The notes: generated from the letters alone by a model not told the origin. 64,000 nt of DNA from Candidatus Accumulibacter proximus (GCA_016709675.1 JADJMH010000009.1:124001-188000); one strand, 5' to 3'; positions 42,038 through 51,993 are shown, counted from the stretch's first letter. Numbers and translations: made by a program.

Positions 42038-43222
42038 TCAGAAGGCCGCGATGCCGGTCTGCGCGCGGCCAAGGATCAGCGCATGCACGTCGTGTGTTCC
42101 CTCATAGGTGTTGACCACCTCGAGGTTGACCAGGTGGCGGATGACCCCGAATTCGTCCGATATCCCGTTGCCGCCGAGCATGTCGCGCGCCGTGCGGGCG
42201 ATGTCGAGCGCCTTGCCGCAGGAGTTGCGCTTCATGATCGAAGTGATCTCGACCGCCGCCGTGCCTTCGTCCTTCATCCGGCCGAGGCGCAGGCAACCCT
42301 GCAGGCCGAGGGTGATTTCGGTCTGCATGTCGGCCAGCTTTTTCTGTACCAGCTGGTTGGCGGCGAGCGGACGACCGAACTGGCGGCGGTCGAGCGTGTA
42401 TTGGCGCGCCGTGTGCCAGCAGAACTCGGCGGCACCGAGCGCCCCCCAGGCGATGCCGTAGCGCGCCGAGTCGAGGCAGGTGAATGGGCCCTTGAGCCCC
42501 CGCACTTGCGGGAAGGCGTTTTCCTCGGGCACGAAGACCTCGTTCATGACGATCTCGCCGGTGATCGAAGTGCGCAGACCGACCTTGCCGTGGATCGTCG
42601 GTGTCGACAGGCCCGGCATCGCCCGGTCGAGGACGAAGCCGCGAATCGACCCTGCATCGTCCTTGGCCCAGACGATGAAGACGTCGGCGATCGGCGAGTT
42701 GGTGATCCACATCTTGCTGCCGGAGAGCAGATAGCCGTCGTCCACCGCGCGCGCGCGGCTTTCCATGCTGCCGGGATCCGATCCGTGGTTGGGCTCGGTC
42801 AGGCCGAAGCAGCCAATCGATTCACCCGTCGCCAGTTTCGGCAGGTACCTGCGACGCTGTGCCTCGCTGCCGAAGCGGAAGATCGGCAGCATTACCAGCG
42901 AGGATTGCACGCTCATCATCGAGCGATAACCCGAATCGACGCGCTCGACTTCGCGGGCGACCAGGCCATAGCTGACGTGGTTGAGCCCGGCGCCGCCGTA
43001 CTCGGTCGGGATGGTCGGACCGAGCAGGCCCATGGCCCCCATTTCGGGGTAGATTGCCGCGTCGCATCGCTCGTGCCGGAACGCCTCCTGCACGCGCGGC
43101 AGGAGCCTGCCCTGGCAGTAGTCGCGCGCCGCATCACGCAGCAGGCGCTCGTCTTCGTTCAACTGCGCCTCGATGAGGAGGGGGTCTTGCCAGCAGAATC
43201 CCGCTTGCGCTGCCTTCGCCAT
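42038..43222 (-). CDS. gcdH: Glutaryl-CoA dehydrogenase
   Basis: A 394-residue acyl-CoA dehydrogenase. GcdH-like features: FGLTEPNHGSDPGSMESRA, catalytic base in VVNTYEGTHDVHALILGRAQTG, and IPTEYGGAGLNHVSYGLVAREVERVDSGYRSMMSVQSSLVM. It oxidises and decarboxylates glutaryl-CoA to crotonyl-CoA in lysine, tryptophan and benzoate degradation. The ATG at 43222 follows GGAAGAAGGA. The adjacent transporter may import a precursor. Confidence 0.93.
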   Translation of the reverse strand: MAKAAQAGFCWQDPLLIEAQLNEDERLLRDAARDYCQGRLLPRVQEAFRHERCDAAIYPEMGAMGLLGPTIPTEYGGAGLNHVSYGLVAREVERVDSGYRSMMSVQSSLVMLPIFRFGSEAQRRRYLPKLATGESIGCFGLTEPNHGSDPGSMESRARAVDDGYLLSGSKMWITNSPIADVFIVWAKDDAGSIRGFVLDRAMPGLSTPTIHGKVGLRTSITGEIVMNEVFVPEENAFPQVRGLKGPFTCLDSARYGIAWGALGAAEFCWHTARQYTLDRRQFGRPLAANQLVQKKLADMQTEITLGLQGCLRLGRMKDEGTAAVEITSIMKRNSCGKALDIARTARDMLGGNGISDEFGVIRHLVNLEVVNTYEGTHDVHALILGRAQTGIAAF

Positions 43223-43657
43223 TCCTTCTTCCTTGTCTGTTCTCGTCACCGGCCTGGTGTCAGCGAGGATTGTAAGCAAAGCTCACCGTGCCGGGCGAAA
43301 ACTTCGCCAACGGGGGCTGGACAGCGGTGACTCATGCTCGAACGACGCGACCCGCCGTCCAGGCCGGCCGCAGTCACTTCTTCGCGTGAGAGCGGCGGGC
43401 ACGAAGGAATCGCCGGGTTGGCCCGAATGTTCTCGGGAAGCATGGGTCCCATGGATCACATGGCGGCTTGCGCGGGCATCAGGGTCCGTGCAGCAAGCCG
43501 CGGGGAAGGGCGATTGACTCCCGGCGACAACGCCGGGATACTCGCGGCGTTGCTGGCAGGATGGCGGCGACGGAGGGAAGGGGAAGCCGGTAGACGCTGC
43601 CGCCAGGCAGACGTCTTGTCGGTTTGGCCGTGACGGTCCTGGCTGGGAGGTGTCTCG
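43223..43657. other. Intergenic between divergent gcdH and haem-sensor genes
   Basis: Both promoters should be here. No strong -10/-35 or -24/-12 pair and no convincing coding sequence on either strand. GGGAGG just before 43658 is the ribosome site of the plus-strand gene. Confidence 0.5.
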
Positions 43658-44530
43658 ATGGGTCTGCGACTGAAGTTCAACCTGGTGTTGCTCGCTGTCT
43701 TCGTGGCCGGCTTTGCCGTAGCCGGCTACATCTCGCGCACGCTGCTCGACCGGCATGCGCGCGCGCAGGTGCTCGGCGAGGCACGCCTGGTGATGGAGGC
43801 TGCGCTGGCCGTGCGCGGCTACACTGTCGACAAGGTTCGGCCGCATCTGATCGACCGGATGGACAGGCAGTTCCTGCCGCAGACGGTGCCGGCCTTTGCC
43901 GCTACCGAGACGCTCAACGAGATGCGCAAGAAGTACAGCACCTACGCCTACAAGGAAGCGACGCTCAATCCGACCAATCTGCGCGACCGGCCAGCCGATT
44001 GGGAGGCCGATCTGATCCACAGTTTTCGCCACGACGGTGAGCGCAAGGAAATCACCGGTCAGCGGGAAACGCCGACCGGTCCGGTACTCTACATTGCGCA
44101 CCCGATCCGCATCGAGTCGCCGGCCTGCCTGCAGTGCCACAGCACGCCCGACGCTGCGCCGCCGTCGATGATCAGGATCTACGGTTCGGCCAACGGTTTC
44201 GGCTGGAAGCTCGACGAAGTGGTCGGTGCACAGGTGGTCTCGGTGCCGATGTCGGTGCCGCTGGCGAACGCCGCGCAGGCCTTCCGGACCTTCATGATCT
44301 CGCTGGCCGCGGTCTTCGCGGCGGTCTTCGTCGTTCTCAACCTGCTGCTCTCCTGGCTGATCATCCGGCCGGTGTCGCGCATGTCGGCCGTGGCCGACCA
44401 GATCAGCACCGGCGATTTCGACCAGCCGGAGTTTGCCGAGACGGGCAACGACGAGGTCGCCGTGCTCGCGCGCTCCTTCAACCGCATGCGTCGCAGCCTG
44501 GAAAAGGCGATGCAGATGATCGATGGCTGA
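43658..44530 (+). CDS. Membrane sensor with Tll0287-like (DUF3365) c-type haem domain and HAMP
   Basis: A 290-residue protein: helix 1 (LVLLAVFVAGFAVAGYI), a periplasmic DUF3365/Tll0287-like domain with the haem-c motif CLQCH (~154-158) and YIAHPIRIESPA just before it, helix 2 (FMISLAAVFAAVFVVLNLLLSWLII, ~210-234) and a HAMP domain (RPVSRMSAVADQISTGDFD). It lacks an output module; its stop overlaps the downstream kinase-cyclase by 8 bp, so that protein is probably its effector. Likely senses redox state or a gas. Confidence 0.88.
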   Translation: MGLRLKFNLVLLAVFVAGFAVAGYISRTLLDRHARAQVLGEARLVMEAALAVRGYTVDKVRPHLIDRMDRQFLPQTVPAFAATETLNEMRKKYSTYAYKEATLNPTNLRDRPADWEADLIHSFRHDGERKEITGQRETPTGPVLYIAHPIRIESPACLQCHSTPDAAPPSMIRIYGSANGFGWKLDEVVGAQVVSVPMSVPLANAAQAFRTFMISLAAVFAAVFVVLNLLLSWLIIRPVSRMSAVADQISTGDFDQPEFAETGNDEVAVLARSFNRMRRSLEKAMQMIDG

Positions 44531-46304
44531 GCGGCCGGTGAGCGAGTCGACCGACAGGCCGCCGGGCAAGGCAGCCGCCGAGCGGCGTTCTGCCGGCGGC
44601 GACCTGCTGGCCCTGCCGGCGGGCTATGCGATCAACGAGTACCGTATCGACCGGGTTCTCGGCTGCGGCGGCTTCGGCATTACCTACCTGGCCCACGACA
44701 CCCACCTCGACTGCCCGGTGGCGATCAAGGAGTACCTGCCGCGGGAACTCGCCGGGCGCGATTCCGGGCTGTCTGTCCGCGCGCATTCCGACGCCAGCGC
44801 CAGGTCGTTCGAATGGGGGCTGGAGCGCTTTCTCCTTGAATGCCGGGCGCTCGCCAGCTTCCACCATCCGGGCATCGTGCGCGTGCTGCGCTATTTCCGC
44901 GCCAACGATACCGCCTACATGGTCATGGAGTACGAACGGGGCGAGCCGTTGGACCAGTGGCGGGCCGGCCAGCCGGCGCTCGACAGCGCGACGCTGCTGC
45001 GCATCGTGCGGCCGCTGCTCGATGGTCTCGAGACCATCCACAACACGGGTTTTCTGCACCGTGACATCAAGCCGCGCAACATCTACATCCGGGCCGACGG
45101 CTCACCGGTGCTGCTCGATTTCGGCGCCGCGCGCCGTCTTGGCTCGGCGGGGCAGGAGCACTTGCTGACCGCGGTGGTCACGCCCGGCTTTGCCCCCGCC
45201 GAGCAGTATCAGCCGGATGGCAAGCAGGGGCCATGGACCGACCTCTACGCGCTGGCCGGCGTGATGTACTGGCTGGTTACCGGCCGACTGCCGACCGAGA
45301 GCCTGGCGCGCCTGCGCGAGGATCCAATGCCCGCCGCGTCGGCGATCGGCAAGCCGGAGGTGTTCGGCAAGGCGATGCTCCGAGCCATCGACTGGGCGCT
45401 GACGCCCGACGAGAACCAGCGCCCGCTGCGCGTGGCGGATTTTCGCCGCGCCTGTCTGCCGGCGACGGCGGGTGGCGATGCGCCGCCGCTGGCCGGCGCT
45501 CCGCACGGGCCGGCGGCGACGCAGCCGCCGGCCGGCATCTCGCTGGCCGAGGGCTGCAGTTTCATCGGTGCCGTCCTGTTCGCCGACGTGACCTCGGCCA
45601 ACCCCCCTGACGAGGCTGCGCACCAGGAGCAACGCGGCCTGCTGGCGACGCTCGTCAGCCAGGCGGTGGCCACGGTGCCGGCGAGCAGCCGCCTGGCGGC
45701 GAACACCCGCGAAGGCTGCGCCGTCTGCTACGTCGGCGATCCGGAGGATGCCCTGCGCACGGCTGCTCTGCTGGGCGCTTCGGCGAGCGAACGAGGGCTC
45801 GGGCTGCAGATCGGGATCAATCTCGGGCCGGTGCTGGTGCAACCAGCGCCGGGCGGACGCTCGCGCCTGCTCGGCGACGGCGTCGCGACCGCTTTCCGCG
45901 TCATGCGCCTGTCCGAGCCCGGGCAGGTGCTGGTCACCCGCGCCTACGTCGAACTCATCGCCCAACTCGGACGCAGCGCCTCCGCCTGCTTCAGCCGCCT
46001 TGGCCGGCGCCGCGATCCGCAGGACCGGGAGCACGATCTCTACCACTATACCGGCGACAGCCAGACGGGCGCGCCATCGCATCCGGGGTCGCCCGGTGTG
46101 CCGCCCGGTGTGCCTTTTTCCGACGCCGACCTCGATCGCATCGGCAAGCTCTTCGCCCGTTACATCGGCCCGATGAGCAAGGTGCTGCTGCGCCGTGAAG
46201 CCGGTCAGAGTGGCGACCTCGAGGTCCTCTGCCGGGCGCTGGCCAGGCACATCGACAGCGCAGAGCAGCGGCAGCACTTCCTCAGGGAGGCGGGCGTCGG
46301 CTGA
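44523..46304 (+). CDS. Ser/Thr protein kinase with class III cyclase-like domain
   Basis: A 593-residue soluble protein. Kinase domain (~40-320): P-loop LGCGGFGITYLA, VAIKEYLPR, catalytic loop HRDIKPRNIYIR, DFGAARR and PGFAPAEQYQ, all intact. A Pro/Ala linker leads to a nucleotide-cyclase homology domain (~345-490; GAVLFADVTSANPP, LGLQIGINLGPVLV, LGDGVATAFRVMRLSEPGQVLV). The second metal Asp and substrate residues are not convincing, so it may bind nucleotide without cyclising it. Coupled to the haem sensor upstream. Confidence 0.88.
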   Translation: MAERPVSESTDRPPGKAAAERRSAGGDLLALPAGYAINEYRIDRVLGCGGFGITYLAHDTHLDCPVAIKEYLPRELAGRDSGLSVRAHSDASARSFEWGLERFLLECRALASFHHPGIVRVLRYFRANDTAYMVMEYERGEPLDQWRAGQPALDSATLLRIVRPLLDGLETIHNTGFLHRDIKPRNIYIRADGSPVLLDFGAARRLGSAGQEHLLTAVVTPGFAPAEQYQPDGKQGPWTDLYALAGVMYWLVTGRLPTESLARLREDPMPAASAIGKPEVFGKAMLRAIDWALTPDENQRPLRVADFRRACLPATAGGDAPPLAGAPHGPAATQPPAGISLAEGCSFIGAVLFADVTSANPPDEAAHQEQRGLLATLVSQAVATVPASSRLAANTREGCAVCYVGDPEDALRTAALLGASASERGLGLQIGINLGPVLVQPAPGGRSRLLGDGVATAFRVMRLSEPGQVLVTRAYVELIAQLGRSASACFSRLGRRRDPQDREHDLYHYTGDSQTGAPSHPGSPGVPPGVPFSDADLDRIGKLFARYIGPMSKVLLRREAGQSGDLEVLCRALARHIDSAEQRQHFLREAGVG

Positions 46305-46317
46305 AGGCGGGCGGCGC

Positions 46318-46368
46318 TACGGGTGGCAATACGGGTAGCGATACGGGCGCCACTACGGGCGGCGCCAC
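46318..46368. repeat. 12-bp tandem repeat
   Basis: Four degenerate head-to-tail units of TACGGGNRGCRA-type sequence (46318, 46330, 46342, 46354), directly after the kinase-cyclase stop. The array may come from slippage. Confidence 0.8.
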
Positions 46369-46498
46369 GGTACTCACCGCATGCCACGCGGCGACAGCCG
46401 GAGCAAACTGCCGCACAGTCGGAAAAACGGCAAAGCGCGCCTGAAGTGCCGAGCGCAGAAACCCGAAGCCCTCGATCTCATCCGCAAGACCTCAAGCC

Positions 46499-47479
46499 AT
46501 GACCAACCTTACCCGCAACCTTGCCGACATCCTCCAGAACGTTCGCCGCCCTGGCGATTTCTCTGCCACGGGCCGCTGCGAGATCTTCGCGCCGCGGCTG
46601 GAGGTGGACGGCGTTGGCCTCATTGCGCTGCCGCTGTTACCGGCACAGGCCGAACAACTCGTCGCGGTTGCCGAGCAGGCGCCGTATGGCCGGGGTAGCG
46701 ATACCCTGATCGACACCGAGGTGCGCCGGACGTGGCAGATCGGTGCCGACCGTGTGCACCTCGGCGGACGTCACTGGGACAAGCACCTGGCCGATATCGT
46801 CGCGCGCTGCAAGGCCGGTCTTGGCATCAGCGAGCCCGTTTCGGCCGAGTTGTACAAGCTGCTGGTCTATGATACCGGCAGCTTCTTCGTCAGCCATCGT
46901 GACACCGAAAAGGCGCCGGGGATGTTCGCCACCCTGGTGGTCGTCCTGCCTTCGCTCTACACCGGCGGCGAGCTTTGCATCCGCCATCGCGATCGCGAGG
47001 TCTGCCTCGACCTCTCTTCGCCGGAGCCGTCGGAAGTCGCTTACGCCGCTTTCTACGCCGACTGCCGGCACGAGGTCCGCCCGATTACTGCCGGCTGCCG
47101 GCTGGTCCTGGTCTACAACCTGATTCGCCATGGCTCGGGCCGACCGCTCCGGCCGCCGGCGCGTCTGCCGAGCTGCTCGAACCGGCTGCCCAGGCCCTGG
47201 TTGCCGCCTTGCCGGGAGACCGGGCGGCGGCGATGCCAATGGAAGGCTGGCAACGCCCCTTGCCGGTGACACCGGCTCTCGTCGTCGACCTGCTGACCGC
47301 GCTCTGCCATCTCGGCGATCCGTCGCGACCAATGCGATGTCAGCCACGAGACCGAGCGTCGTGGCAGCCCGCATGCGCTGGTCTGCACGAAAAACCAGGC
47401 GAGCTTCGAGCGGCGCGTGGTGCAACGGCAGAAGGACCTGGAAGACCAGGCGCGCCTGCGTCAGCCATCCGGGCAATGA
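46499..47479 (+). pseudogene. 2OG-Fe(II) oxygenase (prolyl 4-hydroxylase-like), decayed
   Basis: From 46499 the frame is good for ~210 residues and contains a dioxygenase core: KLLVYDTGSFFVSHRDTEKAPGMFATLVVVLPS (HxD), GGELCIRH, and YADCRHEVRPITAGCRLVLVYNL (distal His and Arg). After 47130 the protein breaks up. Pieces in other frames read LLEPAAQALVAALPGD, then the C-terminal block of the family, CDVSHETERRGSPHALVCTK...FERRVVQRQKDLED, ending at a stop at 47477-47479. At least two frameshifts and probably a large deletion have occurred. Confidence 0.75.
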
Positions 47480-47537
47480 AACAGGCGAGCAGGTCTGCAA
47501 CCTCGGCAGATGTGGGGAAGCGCCTGTACGCCCCGTC

Positions 47538-47945
47538 TCATGTTTCCGGCCGCCATGCCGGGACGATATCGGTCTGGGAAAAATCGTTCCCCTTGAACAG
47601 CAAAGGCAGGTCGCGTACCTTGGCCAGGGCGTAGCCGAACAAATCGCCGAAATTCAAGCCTGCCGGGTGGCCGCTTCCCTTGCCAAAGGTCACGAAGGCG
47701 GCGTAAGCAGCGCGGCCCTCCGCCTCGCCCGGCGGCACCATCTCGAACAGCGGCAAGCGCAGCAAGTCGTCAAGCAGCAGCACCGCGCGCTGGCCGCGGC
47801 GACCGTGAACCACGATCCGCGTCTCCACTACCGAGGGGGTGCTGATCAACACCCGCCGTGCCCGCCGCATAAGGTCGAGGAAGGTGTCGCGCTCCGCTTC
47901 GCCGAAGACGACGGCGGCGAGCGCCGAGGTATCTGCGACGATCAT
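47538..47945 (-). CDS. PIN-domain toxin, VapC-like
   Basis: A 135-residue PIN RNase of the MIVADTSALAAVVFGE type. Catalytic acidic positions: D5, E41 (SVVETRIV), D102 (NFGDLFGYALA) and D121 (GNDFSQTD). It overlaps its antitoxin by 4 bp. Complete and probably active. Confidence 0.9.
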   Translation of the reverse strand: MIVADTSALAAVVFGEAERDTFLDLMRRARRVLISTPSVVETRIVVHGRRGQRAVLLLDDLLRLPLFEMVPPGEAEGRAAYAAFVTFGKGSGHPAGLNFGDLFGYALAKVRDLPLLFKGNDFSQTDIVPAWRPET

Positions 47946-48181
47946 GCGGGCAGCCCTCGCTCGTCCCAGGCGAGGGGGTCGAAAGCGTCGCTCCGCTCGG
48001 GGATGCGGTCGATCTGCGCCAGCAGCGCCGCCGCGCGCGCAGCCCCGTCATCGACGTCCGCCAGGTCGCCCAGCAGGCGATCGACGGCGTGTTCGACCGC
48101 CGCAGTCTTGCTCAGGCCGGTGGCTTTGGCCAGCCGTTCCACCTTGCCGACTACCGCTGGATTGGCTATTTGCAGGGGCAT
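47942..48181 (-). CDS. VapB-type antitoxin
   Basis: A 79-residue protein starting MPLQIANPAVVGKVERLAKATGLSKTAAVEHAVDRLL, a ribbon-helix-helix N-terminus of the PSK/VapB kind, with a toxin-binding tail (FDPLAWDERGLPA). GGGAGA precedes the ATG at 48181. Confidence 0.88.
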   Translation of the reverse strand: MPLQIANPAVVGKVERLAKATGLSKTAAVEHAVDRLLGDLADVDDGAARAAALLAQIDRIPERSDAFDPLAWDERGLPA

Positions 48182-48401
48182 GGTCGTCTCCCGGAATGTG
48201 GGTATCAACATCATCAATATATAAAGCCGTCGTCGAAGATGCAAGTGCTGCTCCGCGAAGGCATCGGTCGCAGAGCCGGGTAATCAGCCAAGATGGAAGC
48301 CCGCCTTGCCCGATGCCGGCTGACTCCGGCGGGCGTCAAAGGCCACCGGCTGGCTGCCGCTCGCACGGCCATGGCGGTCCGGCACGATACGAGGAAGCGA
48401 G

Positions 48402-49311
48402 ATGACTCATCGCCTGGAAAACGCCTACGCGCTGCTGATCGCCGTCGACCAGAACAGGGAGCCATCGGCTGCGCTGCCCGCCGTCGCGCGCGACGTGCAG
48501 GCCTTGCACGCGGTCCTCGTGCACCCCGAACGCTGCGGCTACGCGCCCGACAGGGTTCGCCTGCTGTCCGGCGCCGGGAGCACGCGCCAGGCGATCCTCG
48601 ATGCGCTCGACTGGCTCGGCGACCAACTGGCGGCGATACCGGACGGCGACTCGACCGCGATCATCTACTTCAGCGGCTACGGTCATATCGACGGCGGCGA
48701 GCATTACCTGATCCCCTACGATCTCAACCTGCGGCGGCCGCGCAGCAGCGCCATCCGTGCCGCCGACTTTGCTGACGCGGTGGCACAACTGACGCCGCGA
48801 CGCCTGCTCGTCGTTCTTGATTGCTGCCACGCGGCCGGCATGGCGGTCAACGGCGTTACCGCTGCGCCGGCGCCATTCGCTGGCGCAACTCTGCCGCCGG
48901 CGCTCTTCCTGCCCGCGGGCAAATCGCCTGGCGCCGGTCCCGGCAGCGGCGAAGGGAGCGCCGTGCTCAGTTCGTGCCAGCCCGACGAGAGCTCGTGGCT
49001 ACGCGCCGATGGCCGCATGAGTATCTTCACTTTCCACCTGATCGAGGCGCTGACCGGGCACGTGCAGCCGAGCGGCGGCGCGCTCGAGGTACTGGTTTCC
49101 GACCTGATCAGCTACCTCCAGCGCCACGTGCCGCAGAGCGCGCTGGCGCAGCATGGCGCCCGGCAGACCCCCGACCCGCGCCTGACCGGCAACTTCCCGG
49201 TGGCGTTGGTGCTTGGCGGCGAAGGACTCGGCAAGGGGCAGGCGGCGCCCGTTGGCGCCGCTGCCGCCGGTGGTTTCCTGGCGGGCCAGCGTCAGCGGCT
49301 CGGGCGCCGTC
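48402..49311 (+). CDS. Caspase-like (C14) N-terminal part of a NACHT-FGE receptor, frameshifted
   Basis: Residues 1-~275 form a caspase/metacaspase p20-like domain: YALLIAVDQN, catalytic His in IIYFSGYGHIDGG (~91) and catalytic Cys in LLVVLDCCHAAGM (~144). The frame then loses meaning; the following NACHT domain is in the +1 frame from roughly 49240-49310. A single extra base, for example in the GGGG of 49236-49243, would explain this. Intact, it would be an effector (protease) - NTPase - sensor protein. GAGGAAG precedes the ATG. Confidence 0.75.
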
Positions 49312-51951
49312 GCGCAGGAGGGCGGGAACGCGCTGGGCGAACGCGCGGTGCAGGTCGGTCGAGACAACCGCGGCAGCATCGTCAGCGGCACGCAGATCGT
49401 CAACCACTACTACCAGGCCGCCGGCAGCGGCGCCGCGAGCCGGGACGAGATCGCCCGGCAGGTCGCCGACTACCTCCTCTGGCTGCAGGCACGGACGCAG
49501 AGCATCGAACTGCGCGGCATCGAACAGGCAGGGGGTGCGCCAATCGTCGTCCTGCCGCTCGAGACCGCCTATGTGCCGCTGCGCGCCCACTCGCTGCCAC
49601 GCCCCGGCGAAGCGCCGGCGCGGCTCGCTGCGCGGGGCACGGCCCGACGCGGCCGCCCGGCCGACGACGAGATCGCGACGAACGTTGCCGGCGAATCCTC
49701 CGGCAGCGAGGCCGACGTCGCCTTGAACGAAGTCCTCGGGGTCGGCAATCGTCTGGCGATCATCGGCGGGCCGGGCTGCGGCAAGACGACGGTGCTGCTG
49801 CACATGGCCTGGGCGCTGGCGTCTTCGCTGCTCGCCGGCGAGCCCGAACCGGCGCGCTCGCGCCTTGGCCTGACGATGGCGCCGGGCGAGCTGCCGCTGC
49901 CGATCCTCGTGCCGCTGGCCTCGTTCGCGCGCTACCGGCGCCAGTTGCCGGCCGGAGCGCCGGCAAACGAAAAGACGCTGGCGCACTTCATCTCGCACCA
50001 CCTGATCAGCAGCGAAGCGCCCTTCGATCTGCCCGCCGACTTCTTCGTCGGCCTGCTCAGGGATGGCCGCAACGTCCTGCTGCTGCTCGACGGACTCGAC
50101 GAGGTGGCGAACGAAGGCGAGCGCGCCGAGGTCCGCCAGTCGGTGCAGAATCTCGTCGCCGGCCGCAGCGCGATGCGCGTCGTCGTCACCTGCCGGACGA
50201 TCGCCTACCGCAGCGGCGGCACCGCGCTCGGCGCCGATTTTCGCGAGATCGCCGTGCAGGCGCTGGACCACGAGCAGCATATCGCGCCGATGGTGCGCCA
50301 GGCCTACGCCTGTATCCACCCGCAGGACCCCGTGCGGCGTAATGAGCGCGCCGACGACCTGTTGGCCGGCATCCTGCGGCTCGAGGCCGAGCGTCGCCAG
50401 CGCGTCGGCGAGCATGCCGACACGCTGGTCGACAGTTCGCTGTTGGTGCGGCTGCTGCTGATCGTTCATCTCAACAACCGTGCGCTGCCCGACCAGCGCG
50501 CCGACCTCTTTGACAAGGCGATCAATGCGCTGCTGCAGGTCGATTACGGGCGCGACGAAACCGACAATCGCGAGCTGTCCACCGACTGGACGTTGTACCG
50601 CGACATGGCGCAGCAGCTCGCTTTCCGAATGCACCAGCAGGGTGCCGACCAGGGCCGCGAGATCGAGGAACCAGCGCTGCGCGCGATCCTGCGCGCGGAG
50701 CCCGAGTTCCAGCCGCGCCTCGAGGATTTCGTTCGCCATGCGCGGCAACGTGGCAGCGTGCTCGAAGAGCGCGACGGCGCCTACCGTTTCCTCCACCTCG
50801 CCCTGCAGGAGTTCCTCGTCGCCCGCTACCTGAGCGAGGTCCTCGGACGCGACAGCCGTGAGGCGCTGCTTTCCTTCCTCGCCGAGCGGATCGAAGAACC
50901 CTGGTGGCGCGAGCCGATCCTGCTGCTTGCCGGTTACCAGGCCGGGCACGCTGCTCGCTCGGCGCGCGAACTGCTGCGCGCGCTGGCCGAGGCCGGCAGC
51001 GGCGCCAACGCGAAGTTCGCGGCGGCCGAGCTGGCGGCGACGGCGGCGCTCGAATGGCGCGAGAGCGGCGAGTCCCTGCGCGCCGATTGCGCGCGCCGCA
51101 TCGTCAGCCTGTTGAACGACGGCGACGCTCTGGCGAAGTCACAGCCGGTCGTCCGCGCCCGCGCCGGCGACCGCCTGGCGCAGCTCGGCGATCCCCGCTT
51201 CGACGCGCAGCGTTTCTACCTGCCGGCCGACGAGATGCTCGGCTTTGTGCGCATTGCCGCCGATCCCGGGTTCATCATCGGCACGCGGCGGCAGGACGTG
51301 CCGAGGGTGTCGAAGGTCATCGGAAGGAAGGTGCCAGACGACGAGATCAACGACGTGCCGACGCCGACGCCGGAGTTCTGGATCGCTCGTTATCCGGTCA
51401 CGGTCGCCCAGTTTCGGGCCTTCGTCGATGCGACTAGATTTCCGATCGGTGACGCCGACGCGCTGGCGGATCCCGACAGCCGACCGGTGCGGTGGGTAAG
51501 CTGGCACGAAGCGGAGGCCTGGTGCGATTGGCTCAACCAGATACTGCCCACTTCCCCGGCGTGCGCCGGCAGTCCGATCGCTCGGCTGGTACGCGAACAG
51601 GGTTGGCGGATTGCCCTGCCGAGCGAACTCGAGCGGGAGAAAGCGGCCCGCGGCGGTTTGGGCGGCAGCGTTTTTCCGTGGGCAGATGACGTTGATCCGA
51701 ACCGTGCGAACTATGACGATTTGCAGATCGGCGATACGTCGGTGGTCGGCTGCTTTGCCGCCAATGGCTTTGGTCTCTGCGACATGGTCGGCAACGTCGG
51801 GGAATGGACGCGCAGCATTGGCCTGCCCTATCCCTACGATGCAACCGACCCGAAGCGCGAAGACCTGAGGCGATTTCCAGAGATAGAGGTACCGATAAAC
51901 GACAGCCGTCATCCCCGCGAAAGCGGGGATCCACCGTTCGGCCCGATGTAG
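49213..51951 (+). CDS. NACHT-FGE part of receptor 1 (DGR target), interrupted at its end
   Basis: The open frame contains a NACHT-type STAND NTPase (Walker A GGPGCGKTTVLLH, Walker B LLLLDGLDEVANEG, sensor VVVTCRTIAYRS) and a helical region. An FGE-sulfatase/C-type-lectin-fold domain follows (EFWIARYPVTVAQFRAFV, RWVSWHEAEAWCDWLN, LPSELEREKAARGG, GLCDMVGNVGEWTRS). After DATDPKRED the frame runs into a palindromic repeat (51906-51993) and stops. The lost end, including the variable region, is still readable in another frame to 52204. The frame start at 49213 is not a true start; the protein should begin with the caspase domain at 48402. Confidence 0.82.
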   Translation: MAAKDSARGRRRPLAPLPPVVSWRASVSGSGAVAQEGGNALGERAVQVGRDNRGSIVSGTQIVNHYYQAAGSGAASRDEIARQVADYLLWLQARTQSIELRGIEQAGGAPIVVLPLETAYVPLRAHSLPRPGEAPARLAARGTARRGRPADDEIATNVAGESSGSEADVALNEVLGVGNRLAIIGGPGCGKTTVLLHMAWALASSLLAGEPEPARSRLGLTMAPGELPLPILVPLASFARYRRQLPAGAPANEKTLAHFISHHLISSEAPFDLPADFFVGLLRDGRNVLLLLDGLDEVANEGERAEVRQSVQNLVAGRSAMRVVVTCRTIAYRSGGTALGADFREIAVQALDHEQHIAPMVRQAYACIHPQDPVRRNERADDLLAGILRLEAERRQRVGEHADTLVDSSLLVRLLLIVHLNNRALPDQRADLFDKAINALLQVDYGRDETDNRELSTDWTLYRDMAQQLAFRMHQQGADQGREIEEPALRAILRAEPEFQPRLEDFVRHARQRGSVLEERDGAYRFLHLALQEFLVARYLSEVLGRDSREALLSFLAERIEEPWWREPILLLAGYQAGHAARSARELLRALAEAGSGANAKFAAAELAATAALEWRESGESLRADCARRIVSLLNDGDALAKSQPVVRARAGDRLAQLGDPRFDAQRFYLPADEMLGFVRIAADPGFIIGTRRQDVPRVSKVIGRKVPDDEINDVPTPTPEFWIARYPVTVAQFRAFVDATRFPIGDADALADPDSRPVRWVSWHEAEAWCDWLNQILPTSPACAGSPIARLVREQGWRIALPSELEREKAARGGLGGSVFPWADDVDPNRANYDDLQIGDTSVVGCFAANGFGLCDMVGNVGEWTRSIGLPYPYDATDPKREDLRRFPEIEVPINDSRHPRESGDPPFGPM

Positions 51952-51993
51952 GACAGAGCCTGGACTGGATTCCCGCTTGCGCGGGAATGACGG
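51906..51993. repeat. Palindromic repeat inserted in the FGE domain
   Basis: An 88-bp unit starting CCGTCATCCCCGCGAAAGCG and ending with the complementary GATTCCCGCTTGCGCGGGAA TGACGG. It is related to the repeat at 40646-40716. Flanking coding sequence resumes by about 52045. Confidence 0.85.

Noticed and set aside
43334..43633. Small plus-strand gene between gcdH and the haem sensor
   Set aside because: No ribosome site, no domain, Arg-rich composition typical of random GC-rich frames.
46318..46368. CRISPR-like array
   Set aside because: Units are only 12 bp, degenerate and directly adjacent with no spacers.
49108..50949. A 613-codon antisense frame over receptor 1, and similar plus-strand frames at 57208-59265, 59591-61039 and 61175-62323
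   Set aside because: All are shadows of the NACHT/TIR receptors, low complexity in Arg/Gly/Ala, without recognisable domains.
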